In this document: in pieces, positions 34,843 through 45,579 of the stretch
Layout: each line of letters begins with the position of its first letter
How positions within the stretch are numbered: the stretch's first letter is position 1
NCBI GenBank assembly: GCA_001643675.2
Contig: LSRY02000022.1
Location: 320,001-384,000, forward strand
Source of the DNA: Monocercomonoides exilis
Lineage: Eukaryota > Preaxostyla > Oxymonadida > Polymastigidae
DNA: 64,000 nucleotides
Direction: 5' to 3'
The notes under the pieces: generated by a model
Told to the model about the DNA's origin: nothing
Seen by the model: the letters and a program-made list of their open reading frames with translations, nothing else
Database searches by the model: none
Translations under genes and position numbers: made by a program

Positions 34843-36105
34843 TGCATCGATGGACCCTTCCGCAGAACCTCCTTCTGATTCTTCCAAGTCCATTCCAAAT
34901 GGGGAATGGACCTTAACAAGCTCTCCCAATTCTGTCCCTTCCAATTCGGCAGGAGTAATATCACTTGTGCTCTCTCCTGTCGTGCTTTCTGGATCGTCGG
35001 AATCACAAGCGGGATCGGTGGATGAGCTAACACGACTTCGTTCTTCCAGGGAAACATCAGTCCGTCTTCTGCAAGCTGACTTCCTATTCCGCACCATCTT
35101 CCCACTTTGCGATTGTGTTGCGCTGCAAACGCGTCCAGCGTTGGAGCAATGTTTAGTTTCGTCATTATCTTTTCCCATTCTTCGTCCTGCACCTCGTAGT
35201 CTCCTGTTCTCTCCAGTCGTGATAACGCATCTGCTCTTGTGTTCAGTACACCTGGAACATGTGACGCTCTCAACTCTATGCCTAGATCTTGTTTTAGTCT
35301 CCATAATTTCCTCAGCACTGGTCGAAGCTTCTTCCCTGCATTCCATCTGTTTATGTTGAACACCACGGATGTATTGTCCGATCTTAGGTGAAGAAAGGAC
35401 ACGTGATGTTCCTGAAAAATTGGTGAGAAGTGGCTCAGAGCAAGAAATACTGCCATTAGTTCCCTGAAATTGGATGATTGCTTTCTCACTCTGTGGGGGA
35501 ACGGATTGTGCGCATCGAGGAGCTGGTTGTTCAAGAGGAGCGAAGCTCCCCAAGCCGTCTCCGATGCATCTGTTGTAAGAGTTGCATCCGGGGAAAATAC
35601 TGGGATAAGTCTGCGTCTTGGGTGTGCTCTCAACTTCGATATCCATTGCCGAATCTGTTGCAGGATTGACGCATTCAACCTCAATTTGCCTTTCCATCCT
35701 CTTTCCTTTATTCCTTTCTGGAGCATACGATGCATGGAGTGAAGCCATAGAGAAGCGTCTGGCTGAACAAACCGAACAGCATTGAGTTTTCCAATAAAGG
35801 AAGCCAGATCTTTCACTTTCACAATTCTTGCTTTTACACAATCCTTTTCCCATCTGCGACACAAGCGAGTCAGTGCTTCTTTTCTGTCTCTTGCAAGCCG
35901 AACCTTCATCTTCGACGAGTCCCACTCGAAGCCAAGGAAAGAAAACCTTCTTCTTGGTGGAAGGAGCGTTTGGACCCCAAGCTGGCTTTGCACCCCACCT
36001 GGCAGTGAGGCTGCTTCGGTTGCCGGTGTAAGTCCAGTTGTCTGCGGGAAAAATGGTGATTGCATCATTGATCCGATCGTGGCGACTACCCATAGATCGT
36101 GGTTC
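34722..36105 (-). pseudogene. DIRS-like RT (C-terminal part) with RNase H
   Basis: The frame is open to 36245, but its first codons lie in flanking DNA and the inverted repeat, so the usable part starts inside the element. RRFSFLGFEWDSSKMKVRLA marks the end of the RT palm/thumb as in DIRS and Ngaro polymerases. RNase H follows with TTDASETAWGASLL, NFRELMAVFLAL, LRSDNTSVVFNINRW and ADALSRL, so the Asp-Glu-Asp set is present. The fingers and YxDD palm are absent, so reverse transcription cannot come from this copy. It overlaps the recombinase frame by about 120 bp in a different frame. Confidence 0.8.
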
Positions 36106-36199
36106 TCAATTATAAGAGAAGGAATTGATTGAAGATTTTCTTGACAATAAAGGTGCTTATGCACTTTTATTGGAAAAAGGTACGAAACCTGATTCGTGT

Positions 36200-37612
36200 C
36201 TAAATTAAATAATGACTGATTTTTACAGACACACGTGTGTAACATCTCAGATTTGGTAGAAGTTTGTAATAACTGAAGATAATGTCTTCGTACCCTTCCT
36301 CCTCAAACTTTCTCGATATGACTCTTTTAATTGTTTTTTGTTTCGTTTCGTGTTGTACATCATCCATTTCGATATTTTTTTCATGAAACTTCATTGACAG
36401 ATCCGAAAAGAACTTTACACACTTTCCTAAAGTAACTTCGTTAAATGTTGATTGATTAAGTTCCTGGAAAAGGAAATCAATTGCTCCTCCTCTCAACAAA
36501 TAATCAAGGTTGTCCAAACAACTGATGATTATCGTTTGAAAAATGGAAATTCCTTTCTCAAAAGTTTCATTGTGAACATTCTTTGTAGCTCCGCAAAGCC
36601 TCACAACGCTTTCAATCAACCTGATGCCCTCATCCCCGCTCAATGTCCTTTTGGATAAATACAAGTTGATCGTTTCCAGCCATCTTTGTATCACATGCAC
36701 TTCTATAACTCTGTCAGTTTCTTTTTCTTTTTCTTTTTCTTTTTCTTTTTCTTTTTCTTTTTCTTTTTCTTTTTCTTTTTCTTTTTCTTTTTTGATCCAA
36801 TCCACAAATCTCAAAAGCTCTTCCAATTCTCTTTCCGCCTCTTTGCAAAAATTCAGTTCATTTTCAATAACTCTTCGCATTTTCTCATCATTGTTTGTCT
36901 GCCAAACAATAAAATGCCAAGCTGATTGATAAGCAAGTCTGGTGAGGTTGCGATGCTCTTGATGATATTTGATTATTTCTTCAGTCTTATCGAAGAACTT
37001 AGCTCCATCTTCACACTATTCAAAAAACAACAAAAGAATAAATGAATTTTTCTTTCAACGTTTAAACACCCACACCTCGAAGCACTTAACATTTCCCAGT
37101 GTCAGCAAAGCCATTTCCACTTCTTTTTGTGTTTTCTCGTCTTCCTCTTTGCTCATAGCAACCTTCATCACGCAACAAATACATATATTGACAGTATCCT
37201 TTGACACATCATACTGGTTCTCAAACAAAGCAAGAAAACATTCACAAAGACCGATCATGAGCTTTTCATTCTTTTCCTCTTTTTTGTTTTCTTCCTCCAA
37301 CAACAACTTCTCGAATCTGTCGTGCAAAGAACAATCAATGAATCCAAGAAAATGAACACTTTTGAGCAGTTTGCAAAAGCCAATTCCTTTCAGCAGAATA
37401 ATTGAATTCTCAAGACACAAATTGTTCTTTCCCATCTCCTCATCAATTTCTTCAAAGGTTGTTCCTGTTGTGGCAGATTTTGAAACTTCATAGTCATTGT
37501 GAACAAGAAATGAATATATTTCTTGGATCTTTTGCTTCTGCTCGTCGCCTTTGTATTGTTTCAACTCAGAAAATAACTCTTTTGATTTATTGATCAAAAA
37601 CAATTGCCACAT
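36200..37612 (-). CDS. Lineage-specific helical protein, family of 42279-43687
   Basis: Two exons, 37612-37076 and 37015-36200, join across a 60-bp intron (GTGTGG...GAATAG) in phase 0, giving about 450 residues. I do not recognise a named domain. It is all-helical and highly charged in the manner of ARM/HEAT-like proteins, and parallels the 42279 gene throughout: DEQKQKIQE, ENSIILLKGIGFCKLLKS, EKLMIGLCECFLALFE, EVEMALLTLGNV, NLTRLAYQSAWHF and EEEGYEDI. The first exon is uncertain: the paralogue has a short separate first exon, and an acceptor-like AAAG lies a few codons into this frame. A (KE)n run is encoded by a TTTTTC hexamer array. A DIRS-like element sits directly downstream. Function unknown. 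Confidence 0.72.
36718..36791. repeat. TTTTTC hexamer array inside a coding exon
   Basis: About twelve copies of TTTTTC, read on the minus strand as alternating Lys-Glu. Neither the paralogue at 42279 nor the decayed copy at 58370 has it, so it expanded in this gene alone while keeping frame. Confidence 0.9.
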
Positions 37613-39389
37613 TAAGAAAAAAATTGAGAAATGACATGCTTTTCAACTCATCTGGTAAAGGCTTGACTCCAAATGGTTTGATATTCTTCCACTTGTTTGC
37701 AAATTGTGTCATCAGAAACACAAACAAAAAATAGCATCCATATAATTTATCAACTTGAAGGATATTGAATTCAAAAACAACTTCAAACCAACATGGATGG
37801 TGGCGGCTTCATTCTCAACCTTTTGATCCCTTGAAAAAATATGTTTTGATCTTCATGAATTTAATAATATGTGCAAATTTTTGGTTTTTCACAAATAACA
37901 TAGAGCACAGACGCACATGAAGAAGATATATGCAGAATTTTCAAAGAATTGTCCAAAACTGCAGATTTCCAAACTCCAAGAAGTTTTTAATTAAAAAAGC
38001 TAAAATAAAACATAATCAAAAAGCACCACAAATGGATTGAAAAGGATAAAAATTAGAAAGAATTTCAATTTTTATTTCAACAAAAACTCATTTGAATGTT
38101 GATTTGAAAAGAAAAATAGCTTAAATAAAAAAATCATTTTCAAACTTCAAACATTAATCTGTGAGTTTATCATTCATTCATCAAATATCAAGATTCATTC
38201 AAATGCATATTCGTTCAATTCCAACCAAACAAATAATTAGTTTGGCAAAGTGATGTCTCATGCACAAAGCTAAATTGCAATTATCATTCTCTTCTTTCAG
38301 AATAATTCAACAAAAAATCATTAAAATTGCATCACATATGAACTATTTTCTGAAACAATAAAGAAATCTCTGCATCTCCACCAAAAAAGAGATAAACACA
38401 ACCCCTCAATCAAATCATCTTTCTCTTTCTTTCTCTGATTCAAATATCCTCCTTCAACTCAGTCAATAAGCATTCTTCCCTTTCACAAATGATTCTCTTT
38501 CCATCATTTCCCCCACCTCATTCATCAACACTTCGCATTCCTTCCATTTTTCCTCACATTTCTCTCCATTCTTTCCACTCTTCACCTTCTCCTTTCATAT
38601 CTCCCTTTCTCCCTTCCTTTCCCTCTTTCCCAGAATTTCTCCGAAGCCTCAGCAGGTTCGGAGAAATTGAAACTCTTTCCTGTTTCCAGAGTCTGCCAAC
38701 CAGGCACATGAACAAATAGAGTTCGAAAACAGCTCCAAAGATTTTTCTCTTCTTGGGCTGTGCTGTTTGAGATGTTTTTCTTCATCTTCCTTTTCTTTCT
38801 TCTTCTTTTTTGCTCAGGATCTTTGACCAGCTAATACAGAGAAATGAGGCTTTTTCTGTGAAAGAAAAGGGAAAGGGAAGGAAAAGAAGGGCTATTGAAT
38901 GACAGGACTTTAATACGGAGAGATGGAATTCAGAAGGAAGATAAAGAGTGGTGTGGGTTGATATTATTGTGTCTGATGAAGGCGATGAAGATGAGGTTGG
39001 ATAAGAAGATGATTAATAAATCGAGCAAGAAGATGATGAAGTTAACATTAAAATCTTGATATTTGTTGGAGATGCAAAAATGAAAAAATTGATGGTGAAG
39101 ATAATAATGATGAGGCAGAAGAAGACGATGAAAAAGACGATGAAGATGATTTTGAGATCTCAAATGTCTGATATTTTCTGTTGGAGAATAGCCTCAAAAA
39201 TAAAACTTCGTTCTCTGCTAAAATGGAAAATCTTTCGATGGCATTGGATTGGAAACAAGGGACAAATGATTTCAATCCTTTTTTCCTGTGACTCATCCCC
39301 AGCTGCTTGCTGTTGCCAAGCTCCAAGATTTTCTAGTGTTTTTGTTTCTTGTGCCAAGCAATGAAATCCAGTTCCATCACACCCATTGA
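37613..39389. other. Spacer, no supported gene
   Basis: AT-rich to about 38400, then pyrimidine-rich. At 38630-38710 and 39150-39370 there are short frames with protein-like composition on either strand, but none that I can join or assign. Lost upstream exons of the IQCH-like gene that follows could lie here. Confidence 0.35.
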
Positions 39390-40406
39390 TCAGAAATAGC
39401 TATCGAAACTGGCTGTTTATCCTTTTGTGATTGGAATGTGGGTGCATTTGTGTTTCCATTAGAGCTGCCTGCGGACACGATGGGTTATCTGAAAAAGCTT
39501 CTTATTGCTGGGGTAGTGCAGCAGTCGTATCTTCGCTCAGCGCCTTCTTCTTCCTCGTCTTCTTAATCTGGAGCAGCACGCCGATCAACTTCGCCATTCC
39601 GGAGGCGGAGAAGCGAAGAGAAGAAAGAAGAAGGAAATAAACAGTCATCATCAGCACCTACGATTGACCCTTCGGATGCGTCGGCTGTGGCTGCGTCATA
39701 CACATCGACAGGAGCGATGGACGATATCGAGAGGCGGCTGCGGATTGTGGTGCCAGAGGCGGCTGGGGTGTATGGGCGGTACATGCCGCTGTCGCTGCAG
39801 CTGCTGATGTCGCCGCGGGCGCTGCAGACGCTGCGGGGATATGTTGTGGCTCGGCGGGCGGTGCTGTATGGGGGTGTTGCGCGTGCGTACGATGTGGCGC
39901 TTTCGTCAATGCTTTCGGTTCCGCTGGTCGCCCCGCTTCCTTCGCTTGCAGCGTCGGTGGGCACGAAGTCGGGAAGCAAGCGGATCTTTGCAGCGGCAGA
40001 TGTGAATGCATTCCCGTCGATCTACGATCTGTTTGACCCATCGCTGCTTCCGTCGGCGATAGCGCGGCTGGTGTCGCGATCGCCGCAGTCGAGGCGTGTG
40101 GTGGTGAAGCTGGACGATGAAGTGATGGGGCGAGGGGTTGCAGTGTGTGAAGTGGGGGGGATTGTGGAGAAGGAGCAGTCGGAGGAGGGGCTGAGGATGG
40201 AGGATGTGGTTCTATCGCTAGCAGCGATTGTGCTGGCTGTGCTGGAGGAGCGGGAAGAGGCAGAGGAAGGTGAAGGTTATGAGGAGAAAGACAAGTATCC
40301 AACAGCGCACAGAGAGTATGTTAGGAAAATCAAAGAGAATCAGGGGAAGTTGGAAGAAGCGATGGTGCCGCTGGTTACAGAGGCTCTTGAGCTGGCTCGG
40401 CTGTGA
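39390..40406 (+). pseudogene. IQCH-like ATP-grasp gene, fragment with an in-frame stop
   Basis: One frame reads IAIETGCLSFCDWNVGAFVF, then MGYLKKLLIAGVVQQSY and a Ser run, hits TAA at 39564-39566, and continues to 40406. After the stop come RRLRIVVPEAAGVY, LMSPRALQTLRGYVV, VLYGGVARAYDVALSSMLSV, GTKSGSKRIFAAADV and RRVVVKLDDEVMGRGVAVCE. These are the conserved blocks of the IQ-motif-containing protein H ATP-grasp region (TKSGSKRIF and K-D-x-GRG). The C-terminal blocks expected after GRG are not seen. The family is ciliary/flagellar in animals; the role here is unknown. A phase-0 intron from GTAGTG (39513) to the CAG at 39644 could remove the stop, so a functional spliced gene is not excluded. 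The GC content is far above the surroundings. Confidence 0.55.
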
Positions 40407-42278
40407 TTTGTGAAGGCGGGTGTGGGGACAGAGGATGAGGACGAGGCTGGTTCATTCAACAAGTTAGACAAGAGTCTCTGTGTCGAAGAAGAGTTTATTT
40501 AGAAAAGGTAGTCGAACGCTGTACAGGCGATGGGTTTACGCGGCTGTGATGCTTCGTTCGCCATTTCTTACCGACCACGCTTTCTCAGCGGTTGTTCCGA
40601 TGGATGCTCCAATGGCATTGAAGATGGCAGCGGAGGATCTGCATTTCAACTTTGTTTCTTCTTCTTCTTCAAATTCTTCTTCTTCTTCTTCTTCTGCTGC
40701 TGCTTCTGCTGCTTTTTGCGGAAATGAGGAAGAGACGATACAAGTTGCGAAGTTCCAGCAAGTCGAGTTAACGAAGGAACACTGAGAGAACAAATTTCAA
40801 CGTGTGGCGTCTTTTCCACATGCTCTGAGCGAGCAATACCATTTCTTCCTGGTTTATACACTGTATCTGTTTGTGTGTAAAGGAGATGAAGCAGGCAGGA
40901 ATGCACGTGAGTGTATGAGGGTTGTTCCTTTTGAGTCTGCATATGCGATTAAGCGAGCTAATTATTTTGTGGCAGTGATGTTTGCAGAAAAGCAAGCAGA
41001 CGTTTGTGCGTGGGATAGTAAGCGTGGAGAAGGAAATTGAGATGAGCACAGGAGAGGGAAATTCTTCTTATTTGAAACAAGGGCATTGCAGCTGTTCCAT
41101 TTGAAAAGGAGATGAAGGCAGTCGAAATAAAGGACGAAGGTGTAAAAGAAGAAGGAGAAGCAGAAGGAGAAGAAGGAGAAGATGAGAGAGAAAAGGAGGA
41201 GGAGGAGGAGAAGAAGAAGAAGAAGGAGAAGAGGAGTGAAAAAGAAACCACATAATCCGAAAAAATTCCGCTTGAAATAGACTGTCCCAGGGAATAACGC
41301 TCAACACAAATAATGCTGTTGGTTTGAATTGAGAAAAAAGATTAAAATTTATAATAAAAATAAGAAAAGCATTTATTATTAAATTTCCTCAAAAAAACAC
41401 ACACACCCTCCCTATTGCAAAAGCAGAAGATTATCCAATCACTGATGCTGTCAATTTCCTTTTCCATTGTTTCCCTGTGCTCCTTTCTCCATCATCCTTT
41501 TTTCTCCTTAAATATCCTGCTTTCAATGATACTATCCTCTTTTTTTTCCTGAAAATAATTTTCTATATTTTTCTTTCCAATAACTGTCCAATTGTTTTCA
41601 TTCCTTTTCGCTCTCATCAAAATGCTTTGAAATTGAATTTATTTTCATCTCATCTCCCAATTGAATATATAAAATTTGCAATTACCATCTGCTGATTGTC
41701 TTTCGGCATAGCACTCTTCTGATTATCTCCTCAGAAAAACAAAAAAATGGCCATTTCCATAATTTATCATATTCTTGTTCTCTGAAAAGATGGTTTATAA
41801 AAATATCTTCTCAACGAACAAGAACGATAAAAAACGCATACATGCAAATATTTTGATTTTTAAAAAAAATGTTGAATTTCCTTCAAAGATGATTTTCATA
41901 AAAATCATCTCGCACAATTTAATCATCAATGCCCCGCTGACGCAATCTCGTTCAACCACACATAATAACATCGCCTATCCAACAGAAAATATTCGTTCAC
42001 CGTCTTTCATTTTTTAGCAAGAAATATTTTTGTTCTTTCAAATCTGATGATCTGAACATCCATAACTGCAAATCAGAAAAGATAAATCGTTTTTTCTTTC
42101 TTTCTTTCTTTGTGACGACTTGCCAAAATGCAAATGAAAAAACATTTTGTATGGAAGATGCTATTTTCGTGATCGATTTGAGTTAATATTTTGCACCGAT
42201 TTCTTTTATCCAATGATATCTTAATTCAAATCAAATGACGAATTTTCGTTGTTTCCTTCTTGCAATGTACTTTCAAAA
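40407..42278. other. Spacer; GC-rich decayed stretch then AT-rich DNA
   Basis: 40430-41050 keeps the GC content and codon-like periodicity of the IQCH-like fragment (for example GSRTLYRRWVYAAVMLRSPF, and a poly-Ser run at 40660-40700) but breaks into short frames, so it is probably the decayed 3' part of that gene or of a neighbour. 41140-41230 is a purine repeat. From 41300 it is AT-rich with no gene. Confidence 0.4.
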
Positions 42279-43687
42279 ATGCAGACAAAGAGCATAAGTG
42301 AAAGATTTTATGGTTTGTGCTCGTTGTGTCATAGCAATTCTTGTCTATTTTTTTTTTCTTTCTTTTTTGAAGATTTGTTTTCTAAATTTGAAGATTGCGA
42401 TGAGGAAGAACAGAAACAAAAAATAGAAGAAATGAATGGGCTCATGGAAGAGATGGATGAAGAAGAATTCACATCCATTTTTACGGTTAGGCTGTTAAAC
42501 AAAATACACAAAATGATTGAAGAAGAGAAACTTTCAATGGGAAATTCAATTTTGCTGCTAAAGCGAGTTGGATTTTGGAAAACATTGAAAAGCATATGGA
42601 GTCTGAATTTTAAAAATGCTTTGCTGAACGGAAGAATTGAGGCAATGATTTTTGAAGAAGAGAAGAAAAAAGATGGAAAGAACGAAAATCTGCTGACTGA
42701 TCTTTGCGAATGCTATATTTTGCTAAATGAAAAGTTTTCTTCTCAATTAATTTCAATATGTGTGCCTTTTCTTGTGAAAGCTTCATCGAACAAAGAGAAA
42801 AGTGAGAATGTTCAAAAAGACGTAGAAATGGCTTTGCTATCTTTGAGCAATATAAGATTTTTTGTATGTGGATTTCAAACTTAATTTAACATGTCATTCA
42901 TAATTTGCCAATTCCTGTTCAGGATGTGAGACGAGAACTTTTCTTGGATGAAATCAAAGAGATCATCAAATATCAGCAGAAACACAGCAATCTCACTCAT
43001 CTTGCTTATCAATCTGCATGGAAGTTTTTGATTGACAGATTATTATTGGATGAAAGTTTGCAAGATGTTGTTCTGGATGAGCTGCATTATGTGAGAGAGG
43101 AGACAAAAGAATTGAATGAGCTTTCAAAGTGCGTTGGCCACACCTCCAAAGAAAAAACTGAAGAAACGAAAAGAAAGAAAGCAAAATGGACAATATTGAA
43201 TTGGTTGTTTTCAACAGAATCTATTTTTTGGTTTGTCAAAGTGTGGAATGAAGAGATTTTTGGGCTGATTGGTTGCCTTGTCAGACTGTGCAGAGCAGCA
43301 AGAGAACATGAACTAGAAATATCAGAAAGGGGCCTTTTCGTTTTTCTCAAAATGGCGCAAGCCAGAACGAAAAGTTTTGGTGGGTTGCTTAAAAACGGAG
43401 TTTTTAATCTGATTTTGGAAGAAATTCTGCAAGCCCGATTTGAAGACAAGATAACTTGGGATTGCTTAAGATTCTTTTTGATTGTTGCGGAAGGATTGGA
43501 AGAAAAGGAGAAAGATGAAATGGAAGAAGGGAAAAGAAAGGCAACAAAAAGAGAGATATTTGAATACCTGGAAGAAGAAGGATACGAAGATGCCATCACG
43601 AGTTTTTGTGAAGTTATTCCTTTTCTGAACGGATGTGTTGGAATGTTAATAAAAGAAAATATTGCGTTTTATTTCTTGAATGTTTAA
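42279..43687 (+). CDS. Lineage-specific helical protein, three exons
   Basis: Exons 42279-42312, 42373-42863 and 42923-43687 join in one frame of 429 residues. The introns are 60 and 59 bp (GTTTGT...GAAG and GTATGT...TTCAG). The protein starts MQTKSISERFYDLFSKFED. It has no signal peptide or membrane span and is dominated by charged amphipathic helices: EEEQKQKIEEMNGLMEEMDE, GNSILLLKRVGFWKTLKS, NLLTDLCECYILLNE, NLTHLAYQSAWKF and EYLEEEGYEDAITSF. It is paralogous to the minus-strand gene at 36200-37612 and to the decayed copy at 58370-59075. I recall such a family as abundant in Monocercomonoides but know no function. An ARM/HEAT-like scaffold is an inference from texture. Confidence 0.78.
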
Positions 43688-45579
43688 GGAAATGAGTCAC
43701 GCTGAATTTTCTTTATTCAAAAGATTTGTTTGAAATTTATTTGTCTATTTCATCTCACAAATTCTTCTTTTACAACTCAATATCTAATTCATAATTGTCT
43801 TTTTCATAAACAAGTGACAATGTCTGTTTTCCAACAATTTGTGAAGCTGATATATTTAAATTTTCAAATATTTTGGGAAAAATGGATGGTCAATTATATC
43901 TGGACATTTCAAGATAAGAATTGTGGAAAGAAAAATTGGACTTGAAAACGAAAAAACGAACAATTTCGAAAAGAATTTCTGTATCAGCACAAAAAAAAAA
44001 AAATCATTGAACTCTGTTGCAGTTTGCTTTGTTCATTTTAGGCTCACTTTTTTTAACAAGATTTTGAATTTTTAATTATGCTCTGAAAAAAGAAAAGATA
44101 CGAAAAAAAAATAAATATTTCAATATTGGTGAAAAATAGGCTCCAGAAAATAATGGAATCACCATCCGATTTTTCCTGCATTAAGGCATAATAATGGAAA
44201 CAAATATAGGATAACATTTCAAAAAGAAATATGACATTGAAAAGAAAACAAAAATTCAACATTTAACATACAAATAAACAAACTAATAATTAATCATTCA
44301 GATTATGAAACAAATAAAAATAGAGATATCATATATTAACCCAGTGAAGTGATATTGAGAATTGTAAAAACAACATCCTTTCTCCGCTCCCAAAAATTTG
44401 TAATTGTTTTTTTTTTTATGAAAAATTATTTCTCCTCTTTTTTTCAACTAACTATTTCTAATTTCACCTCAAATTCAACGGTTCGTTTTCGTCAAATTTT
44501 TAATTTTTCTCCATTTCATCCATCATTGATTGAAAGCATTTCTCGTCCTCTGCTTCAATTTCGTCTTTTGAATCATTTTCACTCAATTTTGATTTTTGCC
44601 ACAATTTTTGGTTTGTTCTCGAGAAAGATGAAGAATTCCAATCAGAAGAAGAAGGAGGAGGGAAGAAGAAGAAAAAGAGAAGGAGAAGAAGTTGATAAGG
44701 CAGCAGAAGTGATCGTGATAAATCTTTTTCTTTTCTTCTTCTTCTTCTTCTTCTTCTTCTTCCTTTTCTCCTTTCTCATCTTTCTCTTGATTTCCTTTGC
44801 TTTCATTCACACCAACTGTTGGCGTTTTGAATTGCGTTTTGCTTCCTTTTTCGTTTGCAGCTTCATTGAAACTCCACATAAACGATGCATTTGATAGGCC
44901 ATTCACAACATCATTTTTTTCATCATCATATTCTCCTTCACATCCTTTTTCTTTTTCTTTTTCTTTTTCAAAAATTGTTTGAAGATAATCTTCATGAAAT
45001 AATGTAGGATTAATAATTGGAGATTTAAAAAAGGAAAAAACATGTTACAAATTGATATTTGAAACTTATTATCGTTCTTTTTTATCATTCTTCTTCTCAT
45101 CTCTCTCAAAAGTTCTTTGCTTAATCAAAATAGAATGTGCTTTCATTGTTTAACTCCAACAAAGATAACACCTTTTTCTTTTTGTTGTTTTGATTGTTCA
45201 ATCAATAATTCATCATTTTCAAAAGGAATAAAAGAGATAGAAATGTTGAAATCCATTCAACAAACAATAATTTGACATTTCTGAAAACGGAAACCTTTCT
45301 TTCGGATCAACAGGCAATTGTTGTTCTTTTGAACTTATTTTCAATATTGATTTTCAAATGAACAAAACAAAACAAATGTGAAATTGTTGTGATTTGTCTT
45401 TCTTGATTTGTTTCGACTTTTCATAAAAAAAGTCACATGAATGAGATATAAAACATTTCTGGCTCAGCACATAAATTATTCATAACTTCAATGAATGAAA
45501 AGAGAAGAACAAGAAAATAATTGCTATCTTTATGCACACTGTCTTTTCTGATTGTTGTTTGTTGAATTCGCATCCCTTC
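43688..45579. other. Spacer; poly-purine/pyrimidine tract; duplication begins near 44975
   Basis: AT-rich with no supported gene. Around 44640-44770 a GAAGAA/CTTCTT tract gives low-complexity frames on both strands; the minus frame from 44906 (MNGLSNASFMWSFNEAANEK...) has a plausible start but no family resemblance. From about 44975 the sequence is the 3' flank of receptor copy 2 and aligns with 14310-14906. Confidence 0.4.

Larger units (their letters stand above)
33080..36171 (-). mobile_element. DIRS-like tyrosine-recombinase retrotransposon, internally deleted
   Basis: It shows the DIRS terminal organisation. The two ends are inverted copies sharing TTATAATTGAGAACCACGAT (33111 onward, and inverted near 36100). 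An internal complementary region at about 33355-33475 fuses inverted copies of both extreme ends (TTTCTTTCCTAATAAAAGTG). No target-site duplication is seen, as expected for tyrosine-recombinase integration. The coding region holds a late RT segment with RNase H and an overlapping recombinase, both minus. There is no gag and no RT core with the YxDD motif. At 3.1 kb it is short for a DIRS element, so it is probably an internal deletion derivative. Its right end lies 28 bp from the stop of the neighbouring gene at 36200. Confidence 0.85.

Noticed and set aside
34842-36093. N-terminal 417 codons of the long recombinase frame
   Set aside because: They lie over the RNase H frame, with no recombinase or gag features.
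44583-44906. Possible small minus-strand gene (MNGLSNASFMWSFNEAANEK...)
   Set aside because: Plausible start, but it dissolves into poly-Glu and low complexity with no splice partner or relative.
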